Part shown: piece by piece, positions 1-9,226 of the stretch
How positions within the stretch are numbered: position 1 is the stretch's first letter
Layout of the letters: every line of letters begins with the position of its first letter
Source: Actinoplanes sandaracinus
Lineage (GTDB): Bacteria; Actinomycetota; Actinomycetes; Mycobacteriales; Micromonosporaceae
Direction: 5' to 3'
DNA length: 64,000 bases
NCBI RefSeq assembly: GCF_030009775.1
Contig: NZ_JASCTH010000004.1
Span: 161,660 to 225,659, forward strand
The notes under the pieces: generated by a model
The model's database searches: none
The model's input: only the letters and a program-made list of their open reading frames with translations
Told to the model about the DNA's origin: nothing
Made by a program: the position numbers and the translations under genes

Positions 1-48
1 GAGGGGCCCGAAAACGACAAGCGAAGCGTGGTCGTTTTCGGGCCCCTC
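1..48. terminator. Long perfect stem-loop downstream of icd
   Basis: Positions 1-18 and 31-48 are exact reverse complements, giving an 18-bp stem with a 12-nt loop. It lies about 45 nt beyond the icd stop codon and is symmetric, so it could terminate transcription from either side. The stem contains runs of A and T next to a GC block. The neighbour on its left is outside the window. Between it and icd lies a motif (49-93) shared with the region downstream of the bldM-like gene. Confidence 0.7.
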
Positions 49-93
49 GACGTCGGTTACAAGGCGCAACGCAGCGAGCCGGAGGCGAAGCAA
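49..93 (-). repeat. CTTGTAACCG-type 3' element, copy 1
   Basis: Read on the minus strand directly after the icd stop, this stretch starts with GCTTCGC-rich sequence and ends in GCCTTGTAACCG just before the long hairpin. The same arrangement occurs at 41648-41690 after the bldM-like gene. Two copies in equivalent places suggest a repeated 3'-end element. Its function is unknown. Confidence 0.4.
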
Positions 94-1308
94 TCAAATA
101 CTGCGGGCCAGGTTCTCGTCGAGCGCGTTCATGAACTCGTCGGTGGACAGCCACGGGGCGTCCCGGCTGATCAGCAGCGCGAGGTCCTTGGTCATCTGAC
201 CGCCCTCGACGGTCTCGATGCAGACGCGCTCCAGCTTCTCGGCGAACTCGGTCACCTCGGGGGTGCCGTCCAGCTTGCCGCGGTGCTTGAGGCCGCCGGT
301 CCAGGCGAAGATCGAGGCGATCGGGTTGGTCGAGGTCTTCTCGCCCTTCTGCCACTGCCGGTAGTGCCGGGTGACCGTGCCGTGCGCGGCCTCGGCCTCG
401 ACGGTCTTGCCGTCCGGGGTCATCAGCACCGAGGTCATCAGGCCGAGCGAGCCGAAGCCCTGGGCGACGGTGTCGGACTGCACGTCACCGTCGTAGTTCT
501 TGCAGGCCCAGACGTAGCCGCCCTCCCACTTCATCGCGGCGGCGACCATGTCGTCGATCAGCCGGTGCTCGTAGGTGATGCCGGCCTGCTTGAACTGCTC
601 CGCGAACTCGGTCTCGAAGATCTCCGCGAACAGGTCCTTGAAACGCCCGTCGTAGGCCTTCAGGATCGTGTTCTTGGTGGAGAGGTAGACCGGGTAGTTG
701 CGGGCCAGGCCGTAACGGAACGAGGCCCGGGCGAAATCACGGATCGACTCGTCGTAGTTGTACATCGCCATGCCGACGCCACCACCGGCCGGGAAGTCCG
801 TGACGTGGAACTCCATCGGCGCCGAGCCGTCCTCCGGCGTGAAGGTGACGGTGAACTTGCCGGCCTTCGGCGCGACGAAGTCGGTCGCCTTGTACTGGTC
901 ACCGTGCGCGTGACGGCCGATGATGATCGGCTTCGTCCAGCTCGGTACCAGCCTGGGTACGTTGGACATGATGATCGGCTCACGGAAGACGACGCCGCCG
1001 AGGATGTTGCGGATCGTGCCGTTCGGCGACCGCCACATCTTCTTCAGGCCGAACTCGTCGACCCGCGCCTCGTCCGGCGTGATCGTGGCGCACTTGACGC
1101 CGACGCCGTGCCGCTTGATGGCGTTGGCCGAGTCGATCGTGACCTGGTCGTCGGTCTCGTCCCGGTACTGGATCGACAGGTCGTAGTACTCGAGGTTCAC
1201 ATCGAGATACGGCAGAATCAGCTGCTCACGGATCTGCTTCCAGATGATCCGGGTCATCTCGTCGCCGTCGATCTCAACGACCGGGTTCTTGACCTTGATT
1301 TTCGCCAT
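94..1308 (-). CDS. icd: NADP-dependent isocitrate dehydrogenase
   Basis: This 404-residue protein oxidatively decarboxylates isocitrate to 2-oxoglutarate with NADP+ in the TCA cycle. It is of the dimeric, eukaryote-like subfamily: it opens [20 protein letters not shown], has the substrate-binding RSPNGTIRN stretch near residues 93-101, the metal-binding YDGDVQSD segment near 270, and the NADP-binding [12 protein letters not shown] segment near 310. Length is normal for this subfamily, which runs near 400-410 residues. The ATG start has a GGAG ribosome site about 10 nt upstream. mdh lies 378 nt upstream on the same strand with its own terminator-like hairpin, so icd probably has its own promoter. 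A palindrome at 1342-1359 sits in that promoter region. Confidence 0.97.
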   Translation of the reverse strand: MAKIKVKNPVVEIDGDEMTRIIWKQIREQLILPYLDVNLEYYDLSIQYRDETDDQVTIDSANAIKRHGVGVKCATITPDEARVDEFGLKKMWRSPNGTIRNILGGVVFREPIIMSNVPRLVPSWTKPIIIGRHAHGDQYKATDFVAPKAGKFTVTFTPEDGSAPMEFHVTDFPAGGGVGMAMYNYDESIRDFARASFRYGLARNYPVYLSTKNTILKAYDGRFKDLFAEIFETEFAEQFKQAGITYEHRLIDDMVAAAMKWEGGYVWACKNYDGDVQSDTVAQGFGSLGLMTSVLMTPDGKTVEAEAAHGTVTRHYRQWQKGEKTSTNPIASIFAWTGGLKHRGKLDGTPEVTEFAEKLERVCIETVEGGQMTKDLALLISRDAPWLSTDEFMNALDENLARSI

Positions 1309-1341
1309 CGGCCGGCGCTCCTCTCCCGAAACACACGCTTA

Positions 1342-1359
1342 GCAGTACGAGCGTACTGC
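1342..1359. promoter_or_regulatory. 18-bp palindrome upstream of icd
   Basis: GCAGTACG-AG-CGTACTGC forms a perfect inverted repeat with 8-bp arms and a 2-nt centre, 34 nt upstream of the icd start codon. Its position fits an operator overlapping the icd promoter or its early transcript. No regulator is identified; this is a sequence observation only. Confidence 0.45.
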
Positions 1360-1639
1360 CCGCCTGTGAAAGATCGCCGGGCGGCCCCGATCCGGCAGTC
1401 CCCCTCTACCATTCCAGGTGATGAAGAGGCGCCGCACCGATAAGCGCTACCAGCCCCGCCACGAGGGCACTAGGGCGGACGCACCACGCGAGATCGCCGC
1501 CCGGATCGGCGCGGCGCTCTCCAGTCCTGACAGCGCTGGCCGTGGTGGGCGTCACCGGCGCATTTCTGCGTGACGAACTCGTCAGCACCGCCGAACGACT
1601 CACCGGGGGCGGGCGCGTCGGCCGTACCGCCGAAAGGTT

Positions 1640-1669
1640 GAAGGCCGGGACGTTGCCGCCCCGGCCTTC
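1640..1669 (-). terminator. Stem-loop terminator after mdh
   Basis: GAAGGCCGGG (1640-1649) pairs with CCCGGCCTTC (1660-1669) around a 10-nt loop, 18 nt past the mdh stop codon. It is GC-rich without a strong T run, as is common in actinobacteria. Confidence 0.6.
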
Positions 1670-1686
1670 GAACGAACCGTGTGGGA

Positions 1687-2637
1687 TCAGAGACCCGCGA
1701 CGTCCGCCTGCTTGGCGCGGACCGCCTCGGCGGCCTCCTTCAGGCCGGCGATCTCGGCGTCGGTGAGCTTCTCCTCGACGACCTTCTTGATGCCCTGCGC
1801 GCCGATCTCGGCCTCGACGCCGAGGTAGACGCCGGAGATGCCGTACTCACCGTCGACCCAGGCGCAGACCGGCAGAACCACGCCGGAGTCCTCGGCGACG
1901 GCCTTCGCCATGCGGGCGGCGGCAGCCGACGGGGCGTAGTACGCCGAACCGGTCTTCAGCAGCGCCACGACCTCGGCGCCACCGTTACGGGTGCGGACCA
2001 CCAGCTCCTCGATCTTCTCAGCCGGGAGCAGGTCGGACAGCGGCTTGCCGTCGACGGTGCAGCGCGACGGCACCGGCACCATGGTGTCGCCGTGCGAGCC
2101 CAGGGTCAGCGCCTTGACGCTGGCCACCGGAACGTTCAGCTCCTCGGCGATGAAGTTGGTGAACCGGGCGGTGTCGAGGACACCGGCCTGGCCGAAGACC
2201 TGGTTCTTCGGGAACTGGGTGGCCAGCTGGGCCAGCGCGGTCATCTCGTCGACCGGGTTCGAGACCACGATGACGACGGCGTTGGGCGCGTACTTCTTGA
2301 TGTTCTCGGCGACCTGGCGAACGATCTTCGCGTTGACCTCGAGCAGGTCCATCCGGCTCATGCCCGGCTTGCGCGGCAGGCCGGCGGTCACGACGACGAC
2401 GTCCGAGCCCTCGATGGCCTCGTAACCCTCACCGTTCGGGCCGGTCGTCGCGCCGACGACCTTGCTCTCGAAGCCCTCGATCGCGCGGGACTGGTTGAGG
2501 TCGAGCGCGATGCCCGCGGGCTTGCCCTCGAGGATGTCGGTGAGGACCACCGTCTCGAAGATGTCGTACTCGGCGAGACGCTGCGCCGTGGTGGACCCGT
2601 AGAAACCGGCGCCTACGACGGTTACCTTCTTGCCCAT
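1687..2637 (-). CDS. mdh: Malate dehydrogenase
   Basis: This 316-residue cytoplasmic enzyme interconverts malate and oxaloacetate with NAD in the TCA cycle. It is of the lactate dehydrogenase-like type. The Rossmann dinucleotide motif GAGFYG is at residues 8-13, followed by an acidic residue in VLTDILEG. The substrate-loop arginines are in LPRKPGMSRMD, with SNPVDEMT after them. The catalytic histidine is in LGSHGDTMVP. Length matches the family (about 310-320). The ATG start is preceded by a GGGAGAG stretch. purH lies upstream behind its own hairpin terminator, so mdh is probably monocistronic. Confidence 0.96.
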   Translation of the reverse strand: MGKKVTVVGAGFYGSTTAQRLAEYDIFETVVLTDILEGKPAGIALDLNQSRAIEGFESKVVGATTGPNGEGYEAIEGSDVVVVTAGLPRKPGMSRMDLLEVNAKIVRQVAENIKKYAPNAVVIVVSNPVDEMTALAQLATQFPKNQVFGQAGVLDTARFTNFIAEELNVPVASVKALTLGSHGDTMVPVPSRCTVDGKPLSDLLPAEKIEELVVRTRNGGAEVVALLKTGSAYYAPSAAAARMAKAVAEDSGVVLPVCAWVDGEYGISGVYLGVEAEIGAQGIKKVVEEKLTDAEIAGLKEAAEAVRAKQADVAGL

Positions 2638-2872
2638 AGCTCTGCTCTCCCAGTGTCCGGGCGATTTTTCGCGACCGTATCAGCCGGTAAACGGGCCGTT
2701 ACGAGCCGGTCCGCTGAACGGGACCTAAGCCACTTGATCACTTCCGGCTGGGCCCCGCTGTGGTTTCTCCGCACGTGCCACAACGGCCTCGATCAACGAG
2801 CGCTCTTTCCGGCCCGTTCCGGCACGCCATACCCCCGCCGTCGGCGGGTTTGACGCGGCGGTGACCAGGGCT

Positions 2873-2900
2873 ACGGTCTCCTCCAGCCGGAGGAGACCGT
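2873..2900 (-). terminator. Stem-loop terminator after purH
   Basis: ACGGTCTCCTCC (2873-2884) pairs perfectly with GGAGGAGACCGT (2889-2900) around a 4-nt loop, 16 nt downstream of the purH stop codon. It closes the purN-purH unit. The rest of the 279-nt gap up to mdh shows only GC-rich sequence and a minor CCCGCCG/CGGCGGG repeat. Confidence 0.75.
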
Positions 2901-2916
2901 CGTCCGCGGTGAACCG

Positions 2917-4479
2917 TCAGTGGTAGAAGTGGCGGGTGCCGGTCAGGTAGACGGTCAGGCCGGCGGCGGCCGCCGCCGCGATGACCTGCTCGTCGCGGAT
3001 GGAGCCACCCGGCTGCACGACCGCCTTCACGCCGGCGTCGATCAGCACCTGGAGGCCGTCCGGGAACGGGAAGAACGCGTCGGACGCCGCCACACTGCCC
3101 TTGGCGCGCTCGGCGCCGGCCCGGTTCACCGCGAGATGCGCCGAGTCGACCCGGTTGACCTGCCCCATGCCGACGCCGACGGTGGCGCCGTCGCGGGCGA
3201 GCAGGATGGCGTTGCTCTTCACGCCGCGCACCGCGCGCCATGCGAAGACCAGGTCGGCGAGGTCCGGTCCGGTGAGCGCCGGCCCGGTGGCGAGGGTCCA
3301 GGTCGCCGGGTCGTCGCCGGACGCGTCGATCCGGTCGGCGACCTGCACCAGCACACCACCGCTGACCTGCTTGATCTCGGTGGCCGGCGGTTTCCAGGCG
3401 GGAGCGGCCAGAACGCGCAGGTTCTTCTTCTCGCGGAACAGGCTCAGCGCCGCGGCCTCGAACGACGGCGCCACGACGACCTCGGTGAAGATCTCGCTGA
3501 GCTGCCGTGCGAGAGCGGCCGTCACCTCACGGTTGACCGCGACGACGCCACCGAACGCGGAGACCGGGTCGCACTCGTGCGCCTTGCGGTGTGCCTCGGC
3601 CACGTCGGCGCCGACCGCGATCCCGCACGGGTTGGCGTGCTTGATGATCGCCACGCACGGCTCGGTGAAGTCGTTGGCGCTGCGCCAGGCCGCGTCCGCG
3701 TCGACGTAGTTGTTGTAGGACATCTCCTTGCCGTGCAACTGCTCGGCCTGGGCGAGGCCGGCGGGCGCGTCCGGGTCGAGGTAGAGCGCGGCACGCTGGT
3801 GCGGGTTCTCGCCGTAGCGCAGCGTGTTCTCCAGGCGCAGCGCGAGCCCGTCGAAGGCCGGCCAGTCCGCGGAGGACGCCAGCGTCGAGGCGGTCCACCG
3901 GGCGACGGCCACGTCGTACTCCGCGATGTCCGCGAAGGCGCGGGCGGCGAGCGCCTTGCGCTGGGTGAGCGAGAATCCGCCTTCGGCGAGGGCCGAGACG
4001 ATCAGGGGGTACGCCGAGACGGAGGTGACGACCGCGACGGACGCGTGGTTCTTGGCCGCCGAGCGGACCATCGCCGGGCCACCGATGTCGATCTTCGCGA
4101 TGCACTCCTCTTCACCCGCGCCGGAGGCCACCGTCTCGCTGAACGGGTAGAGGTTGCTGACCAGCAGGTCGAACGGCTCGATGCCCAGCTCGGCGAGCTC
4201 CTGCACGTGGCTGTCCAGCCGCAGGTCGGCGAGCAGGCCGGCGTGCACCTTGGGGTGCAGCGTCTTCACCCGGTCGCTGAGGATCTCGGGGAAGCCGGTC
4301 AGCTCCTCGACCCGGGTCACCGGGACGCCGGCCTTCTCCACGGTCGACGCGGTCGAACCGGTGGAGACGATCTGCACACCGGCGTCGTGCAGAGCCTGTG
4401 CCAGCTCGACGATGCCGTCCTTGTACCAGACACTCAGCAGCGCCCGCCTGATCGGGCGGCGGCCCTCTTCCGTGGTCAC
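2917..4479 (-). CDS. purH: Bifunctional AICAR transformylase / IMP cyclohydrolase
   Basis: This 520-residue enzyme carries out the last two steps of purine synthesis: formylation of AICAR with 10-formyltetrahydrofolate, then ring closure to IMP. The N-terminal MGS-like cyclohydrolase domain (about 1-190) contains [15 protein letters not shown] and [10 protein letters not shown]. The C-terminal transformylase domain contains [15 protein letters not shown] and [10 protein letters not shown]. Length is typical. The GTG start overlaps the purN stop as GTGA, a 4-nt overlap, so the two are co-transcribed and probably translationally coupled. Confidence 0.97.
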   Translation of the reverse strand: MTTEEGRRPIRRALLSVWYKDGIVELAQALHDAGVQIVSTGSTASTVEKAGVPVTRVEELTGFPEILSDRVKTLHPKVHAGLLADLRLDSHVQELAELGIEPFDLLVSNLYPFSETVASGAGEEECIAKIDIGGPAMVRSAAKNHASVAVVTSVSAYPLIVSALAEGGFSLTQRKALAARAFADIAEYDVAVARWTASTLASSADWPAFDGLALRLENTLRYGENPHQRAALYLDPDAPAGLAQAEQLHGKEMSYNNYVDADAAWRSANDFTEPCVAIIKHANPCGIAVGADVAEAHRKAHECDPVSAFGGVVAVNREVTAALARQLSEIFTEVVVAPSFEAAALSLFREKKNLRVLAAPAWKPPATEIKQVSGGVLVQVADRIDASGDDPATWTLATGPALTGPDLADLVFAWRAVRGVKSNAILLARDGATVGVGMGQVNRVDSAHLAVNRAGAERAKGSVAASDAFFPFPDGLQVLIDAGVKAVVQPGGSIRDEQVIAAAAAAGLTVYLTGTRHFYH

Positions 4480-5093
4480 GGAATCCGTACCTTTCTGTCC
4501 TGAATGGTCCAGCCGTTCCGGACCAGGCGGCCGACGTGGTCGACCAACTGGGCCCGCTCGGCCACCTTGATGCGCTCGGTGAGCGTCTCCTCCGTGTCGT
4601 CGTCGAGCACGGGGACCACGGTCTGCGCGATGATCGGCCCGGTGTCGACACCGGCGTCCACGAAGAAGAGCGTCGCTCCGGCCACCTTCACCCCGTACGC
4701 CAGAGCGTCTCGCGGCCCATGGATGCCGGGGAAGGCGGGAAGCAGCGCGTTGTGGGTGTTGATGTACCGGTCGCCGAAGGCGTCCAGGAACCGCTTGCCG
4801 ACGAGTTTCAGGAAGCCGGCCGAGATCACCAGATCGGGCCGGTGCTCGGCGACGTGCGCGGCGAGGGCGGCATCCCAGTCCTCGCGGGTCGGGTAGGCCT
4901 TCACCGAGTCGACGAACGTGGGGATTCCGGCGGCGGCGGCACGGTCCAGGCCGGTGATCCCGTCCCGGTCGGCGCCGACGGCGACCACGGTGGCCCCGTA
5001 GGCCGGATCGGCGGTCGCCTCGAGAAGTGCCTGCAGGTTGCTGCCCGATCCGGAGATGAGGACGACCAGGCGGGCAGGCGCGGGGTCAGTCAC
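4476..5093 (-). CDS. purN: Phosphoribosylglycinamide formyltransferase
   Basis: This 205-residue enzyme transfers a formyl group from 10-formyltetrahydrofolate to GAR in step 3 of purine synthesis. It begins with the phosphate-binding loop [12 protein letters not shown] near residue 14. The catalytic Asn and His lie in [16 protein letters not shown], and the catalytic Asp in AGVDTGPII. The segment usually written TVHFV reads TLFFV here, a change outside the catalytic triad. It is the first gene of a two-gene unit with purH. Confidence 0.95.
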   Translation of the reverse strand: MTDPAPARLVVLISGSGSNLQALLEATADPAYGATVVAVGADRDGITGLDRAAAAGIPTFVDSVKAYPTREDWDAALAAHVAEHRPDLVISAGFLKLVGKRFLDAFGDRYINTHNALLPAFPGIHGPRDALAYGVKVAGATLFFVDAGVDTGPIIAQTVVPVLDDDTEETLTERIKVAERAQLVDHVGRLVRNGWTIQDRKVRIP

Positions 5094-5175
5094 CTGTGCA
5101 CCCTATCGCCGCGCGGGCCTCTCCCCGCCAACGGGGCGTTTCCCCACCCGGCGGGTGTGGGCAATCCATCAGGGC

Positions 5176-5505
5176 ATGACGATCCCTCCTCCTCCCCCGT
5201 TCCACGACAAGCCGCCGTCCTCCGGGGCGGACAACACACAGGGCCTGATCTCGATGATCCTGGGCATCGTGTCGATCCCGGCCGTCTGCTGCTGGTACGC
5301 CGGTGTGCCGCTGGCCGTGGGCGCCATCGTTCTCGGGCTCCTCGGCAAGAAGAAGGCCGAGCAGGGTCTCGCTGGCAACCGTGGCCAGGCCATCGCCGGT
5401 ATCGCCACCGGGGCCTCCGCGATCGCCCTGGCGATCCTGCTGTTCATCCTCGGCCAGGTCCTGCAGGACGTGGACTGGCCACAGAACTTCCGCGACGGCC
5501 AGTGA
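5176..5505 (+). CDS. DUF4190-like small membrane protein
   Basis: This 109-residue protein has a proline-rich cytoplasmic N-terminus (residues 2-13) and two hydrophobic segments, about residues 24-51 (ISMILGIVSIPAVCC onward) and 70-91 (IAGIATGASAIALAILLFIL), joined by a basic GKKKAEQG loop. That layout fits the DUF4190 group of small membrane proteins. The function is unknown. I chose the ATG at 5176, because the upstream in-frame extension is arginine-rich and runs back into purN. It is divergent from purN and convergent with the PerM-like gene. Confidence 0.75.
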   Translation: MTIPPPPPFHDKPPSSGADNTQGLISMILGIVSIPAVCCWYAGVPLAVGAIVLGLLGKKKAEQGLAGNRGQAIAGIATGASAIALAILLFILGQVLQDVDWPQNFRDGQ

Positions 5506-5552
5506 GCGTCCACCTCGCGGTGGGGCCCTCCGGTCACGGCGGGCCGTAGGCC

Positions 5553-7055
5553 TCAGTCGCGGCGGAACGCCCGGGCCGCGGCCGCGCCGAGGCTGACCGA
5601 CACCGCCACCACGATCGCGGCGACCAGGCCGGCCTGCACCGGGTCGGGGCCGATCCGGGACAGCCGGCCGGAGCCGATCGCGCCGCCGGAGAGCCAGGCG
5701 AGCGTGGCCAGGACCAGCCCGGCGACCGGGCCGGCGAGCAGGCTCGACAGCACCACCATCGACCACGGCGGGTCGGCCTCCGCGGGCGAGCCCTTGCCGT
5801 TGCGGCGCGTGGCTCGCCGGGCGCTGTCCCGGCCGAAACGCAGACGCTGGGTGAGCGCCCAGCCGGCCACCGCGCCGGCGATCACCGGCAGGGCCAGCAG
5901 CACCGTGCCGGTGGCGCCCATCGGGCCGTCCGGCAGGCCGGCGATCAGCGGCAGCATGGGCGGCGGCCCGAGAGTCACCTCGGTGAGCCGGACGGTCGTG
6001 TCGGTGCCGAGCGCGAACCCGGGCCCGAGGAGGTAGGCGGCGGCCCAGATGGAGGCGTTCACCGCGTACCCGACGCTGATCATGGTGATGCCGGCCTGGC
6101 CGGCGACGCCGGTCTGGTATTTGGCGATGATGTCGGCGGCCTGCGCGCCGCCGAGCGCGACCGCGAGGCCGCCGGCGACCGCGCCCGCGCCCACGATCAG
6201 GAAGGCCGCGACCAGGCCCGCCCGGATGCCGTGCCGGAGCGCCTGCGGCACCCGGCGGGCCAGCGTGGAGACCGCGCCGGTGCCGCGGATCGCGCCGAGC
6301 AGAGCCCCGACCAGGCCGATGGCCAGGAAGTGCGACGCGGCGCGTCCGGTGGAGATCTCGGTGCCGCGACCGTCGGTCAGCAGCGCGGCCGCGACCCCGA
6401 TCAGCGCGTACGTGGCGCCGACCACCGCAGCGACCAGGAGCGCCCGCCCGGCCGACCCGGAGTGCCGGGCCCCCACCGCACGGGTGACGTGCAGCCCGGC
6501 CCGGTTGAGCCGCCACACCATCAGCGCCGTGAGCAGCAGTGGCGTCAGCGCGAGCGGACCGATCGACGTGCCCACCGGCACGCCGTGCCCGAGCAGCCAG
6601 GCGGCCAGCCCGGCGTGCGCGGCGCCGGCCAGGCCCCCGGAGCCTTCCAGGGTGCGGGCCAGCCCGATCACCGCGGCGACCGGAACGTATGTCAGCAGGG
6701 CCGCCCACACCGTGGCGAAGAGGGCTGCCACCACGAGCGGGGCACGCCGGCCCGCGGGCGGACGGCGCTGGAGGGGCACCCGGACGGTCTCGCGGCGTCC
6801 CAGCATCGCGTCGTCGACGACCACGGTGTCATGCTGGCCGGTGTCATGCTGGCCGGTGTCATGCTGGCCGGAGTCGCGCTGACCGGCCTCGTTCCGGGTG
6901 GAGCCGACGTCGATCGCCTCGGTCGGCCGGTCGCCCGGGGCGCCGCCGGGTCGTTCCCGATCGATGGCCGCGGTGTCCCGCACCACGGACTGCAGCGCCT
7001 CGGCGACCGCGAACGGGTCCTCCGAGTCGCCCGGACGATCGGGTGAGCTGGACAT
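5553..7055 (-). CDS. DUF6350 / PerM-like multi-pass membrane protein
   Basis: This 500-residue protein has a hydrophilic N-terminus of about 100 residues and then many hydrophobic helices to the C-terminus. It matches the DUF6350 group in length, topology and place: downstream of sucCD and near purN-purH, as with PerM (Rv0955) of M. tuberculosis, a membrane protein linked to cell division. The N-terminal tail contains tandem GQHDT repeats encoded by the 15-bp repeat at 6826-6885. I chose the start at 7055 (MSSSPDRPG), because the longer reading frame runs through the sucD terminator. Confidence 0.8.
   Translation of the reverse strand: MSSSPDRPGDSEDPFAVAEALQSVVRDTAAIDRERPGGAPGDRPTEAIDVGSTRNEAGQRDSGQHDTGQHDTGQHDTVVVDDAMLGRRETVRVPLQRRPPAGRRAPLVVAALFATVWAALLTYVPVAAVIGLARTLEGSGGLAGAAHAGLAAWLLGHGVPVGTSIGPLALTPLLLTALMVWRLNRAGLHVTRAVGARHSGSAGRALLVAAVVGATYALIGVAAALLTDGRGTEISTGRAASHFLAIGLVGALLGAIRGTGAVSTLARRVPQALRHGIRAGLVAAFLIVGAGAVAGGLAVALGGAQAADIIAKYQTGVAGQAGITMISVGYAVNASIWAAAYLLGPGFALGTDTTVRLTEVTLGPPPMLPLIAGLPDGPMGATGTVLLALPVIAGAVAGWALTQRLRFGRDSARRATRRNGKGSPAEADPPWSMVVLSSLLAGPVAGLVLATLAWLSGGAIGSGRLSRIGPDPVQAGLVAAIVVAVSVSLGAAAARAFRRD
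6826..6885 (-). repeat. 15-bp tandem repeat coding GQHDT
   Basis: The unit GTGTCATGCTGGCCG occurs three times without change (6826-6840, 6841-6855, 6856-6870), followed by a diverged fourth copy (6871-6885). It lies inside the cytoplasmic tail of the PerM-like protein, is in frame, and encodes repeated GQHDT pentapeptides with a diverged GQRDS. Slippage could change the copy number without breaking the frame. Confidence 0.9.
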
Positions 7056-7101
7056 CGCGCCTACTTTTCCATGCCGCGGCCACAACGGCGATGCAGATGC
7101 G

Positions 7102-7147
7102 ACGGCGCGCCGCCGATCGGGTCGCTCCCCGATCGACGGCGCGCCGT
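7102..7147 (-). terminator. Strong stem-loop terminator after sucD
   Basis: Positions 7102-7121 pair with 7128-7147 over 20 bp with a single mismatch, around a 6-nt loop. It starts 15 nt past the sucD stop and ends the sucCD transcript before the PerM-like gene. Confidence 0.85.
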
Positions 7148-7161
7148 GCACATCGCCGTGA

Positions 7162-8043
7162 TCAGCTCAAGATGTCGCGCATGAGCTGGGCGGTCTCGCT
7201 CGGCGTCTTGCCGACCTTGACGCCGGCCGCCTCGAGGGCGACCTTCTTCGCGTCGGCGGTGCCGGCCGAGCCGGAGATGATGGCGCCGGCGTGGCCCATC
7301 GTCTTTCCGGGCGGGGCGGTGAAGCCGGCGATGTAGCCGACCACCGGCTTGGTGACGTTGGCCTTGATGAACTCGGCGGCCCGCTCCTCGGCGTCGCCAC
7401 CGATCTCACCGATCATGACGATCGCGTCGGTCTCCGGGTCGTCCTGGAACGCCCGCAGCGCGTCGATGTGCGTGGTGCCGATGATCGGGTCACCACCGAT
7501 GCCGACCGCCGTGGAGAAACCGAATTCACGCAGTTCGTACATGAGCTGGTAGGTCAGCGTGCCGCTCTTGCTGACCAGGCCGATCCGGCCGTGCGGGGTG
7601 ATGTCGGCCGGGATGATGCCGGCGTTGGAGGCGCCGGGCGACGCGATGCCGGGGCAGTTCGGCCCGATGATCCGGGTCTTCTCGCCCTTGCCCACGTTGT
7701 ACGCCCAGAACGCCGCCGAGTCCTGCACCGGCACGCCCTCGGTGATCACCACGGCGAGCGGGATCTCGGCGTCGATGGCCTCGACGACCGCGGCCTTGGT
7801 GAACGCCGGCGGGACGAAGATGACCGACACGTCGGCGCCGGTCTCCTTGATCGCCTCGGCGACGGTGGCGAAGACGGGCAGTTCGGTGCCGTCGAAGTCC
7901 ACTTTGGTGCCGGCCTTGCGCGGGTTCACGCCACCGACTACCTGGGTGCCGGCCGCGAGCATCCGCTTGGTGTGCTTGGAGCCCTCACCGCCGGTGATGC
8001 CCTGGACGATGACCTTGGAGTCCTTGGTGAGCCAGATAGCCAT
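7162..8043 (-). CDS. sucD: Succinyl-CoA synthetase alpha subunit
   Basis: This 293-residue subunit binds CoA and carries the phosphohistidine used in converting succinyl-CoA to succinate with nucleotide triphosphate formation. The CoA-binding fold begins at [32 protein letters not shown] and the active-site histidine region [10 protein letters not shown] are present. I chose the ATG at 8043, which gives a normal length; the longer frame would overlap sucC. It follows sucC by 4 nt in the same operon. Confidence 0.96.
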   Translation of the reverse strand: MAIWLTKDSKVIVQGITGGEGSKHTKRMLAAGTQVVGGVNPRKAGTKVDFDGTELPVFATVAEAIKETGADVSVIFVPPAFTKAAVVEAIDAEIPLAVVITEGVPVQDSAAFWAYNVGKGEKTRIIGPNCPGIASPGASNAGIIPADITPHGRIGLVSKSGTLTYQLMYELREFGFSTAVGIGGDPIIGTTHIDALRAFQDDPETDAIVMIGEIGGDAEERAAEFIKANVTKPVVGYIAGFTAPPGKTMGHAGAIISGSAGTADAKKVALEAAGVKVGKTPSETAQLMRDILS

Positions 8044-8047
8044 TAGT

Positions 8048-9226
8048 TCACTTCCCCGCAGCCGCGAGCTCGGCGGCGCGCTCGGCCGCTCCATCCATCG
8101 TGTCCACCCGCTGGACGAGCGGGTTGTTCGCTCCGTCGAGGATCGCACGGCCGGCCTCGGCGTTGTTGCCGTCGAGGCGGACCACGAGCGGCTTGGTGAC
8201 GGTCTCGCCGCGCTCGGCCAGCAGGGCCAGCGCCTGGATGATGCCGTTGGCCACCGCGTCGCAGGCGGTGATGCCGCCGAAGACGTTCACGAAGACGGAC
8301 TTCACGGCCGGGTCGCCGAGCACGATCTCCAGGCCGTTCGCCATCACCTGGGCGCTGGCGCCGCCGCCGATGTCGAGGAAGTTGGCGGGCTTCACATTGC
8401 CGTGCTTCTCGCCCGCGTACGCCACCACGTCCAGGGTCGACATGACCAGGCCGGCGCCGTTTCCGATGATGCCGACCTCGCCGTCGAGCTTGACGTAGTT
8501 GAGGTTCTTCTCCTTGGCGGCCTGCTCCAGCGGGTCGACCGCGGACTTGTCCTCGAGCGCCTCGTGGTCGGGGTGCCGGAAGCCGGCGTTCTCGTCCAGC
8601 GTGACCTTGGCGTCGAGCGCGAGCACCCGGCCGTCGCCGACCTTGGCCAGCGGGTTGACCTCGACCAGCGTGGCGTCCTCGGCGACGAACGCCTGCCACA
8701 GCTTCACGGCGATGTCGACGACCTGGTCGGCGATGTCGGCCGGGAACTTGGCGGCGGTGACGATCTCGCGCGCCTTCGCCTCGTCCACGCCCTTGCTCGC
8801 GTCGATCGCGATCTTGGCGACCCGGTCCGGGTCCTCCTCCGCGACGGTTTCGATCTCCATACCGCCGGCGACGCTGGCGATGCAGAGGAACGTGCGGTTG
8901 GCCCGGTCCAGCAGGTAGGAGAAGTAGTACTCCTCCTTGATGTCGGCCGTCTCGGCCAGCATCACCTTGTGGACCGTGTGGCCCTTGATGTCCATGCCCA
9001 GGATGTCGGTCGCACGGGCCTCGGCCTCGTCCGCGCCGTCGGCCAGCTTGACGCCGCCGGCCTTGCCGCGGCCGCCGACCTTGACCTGCGCCTTGACGAC
9101 GACCTTGCCGCCCAGCCGCTCGGCGATCGCCCGGGCCTCCTGCGGGGTCTCTGCGACGCCGCCGCCCAGCACGGGCAGCCCGTGCCGTTCGAACAGGTCG
9201 CGCCCCTGATACTCGAACAGGTCCAC
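8048..9226 (-). CDS. sucC: Succinyl-CoA synthetase beta subunit
   Basis: This 392-residue ATP-grasp subunit binds nucleotide and succinate and works with SucD in the TCA cycle. It begins [19 protein letters not shown] and has the ATP-grasp segments [17 protein letters not shown] and [18 protein letters not shown]. The GTG start at 9226 has an AAAGGAG ribosome site 5-6 nt upstream, which decides against the longer reading frame. The 627-nt gap upstream should contain the sucCD promoter. Confidence 0.95.
   Translation of the reverse strand: MDLFEYQGRDLFERHGLPVLGGGVAETPQEARAIAERLGGKVVVKAQVKVGGRGKAGGVKLADGADEAEARATDILGMDIKGHTVHKVMLAETADIKEEYYFSYLLDRANRTFLCIASVAGGMEIETVAEEDPDRVAKIAIDASKGVDEAKAREIVTAAKFPADIADQVVDIAVKLWQAFVAEDATLVEVNPLAKVGDGRVLALDAKVTLDENAGFRHPDHEALEDKSAVDPLEQAAKEKNLNYVKLDGEVGIIGNGAGLVMSTLDVVAYAGEKHGNVKPANFLDIGGGASAQVMANGLEIVLGDPAVKSVFVNVFGGITACDAVANGIIQALALLAERGETVTKPLVVRLDGNNAEAGRAILDGANNPLVQRVDTMDGAAERAAELAAAGK

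Larger units (their letters stand above)
1309..1686. other. icd-mdh intergenic region (378 nt)
   Basis: The half next to icd should hold the icd promoter and contains the palindrome at 1342-1359. The half next to mdh contains the mdh terminator hairpin. A plus-strand reading frame near 1500-1680 encodes a short hydrophobic stretch (LTALAVVGVTGAF), but it has no clear start or ribosome site, so no gene is called. Confidence 0.5.

Noticed and set aside
28..1443. 471-codon plus-strand frame opposite icd
   Set aside because: It is the antisense shadow of icd, which has all catalytic motifs; its own translation is Arg/Gly/Val-rich and lacks a recognisable fold.
1406..1766. Possible small gene between icd and mdh
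   Set aside because: Short frames on both strands lack ribosome sites, and the plus-strand one runs into mdh; a hydrophobic stretch alone is not enough.
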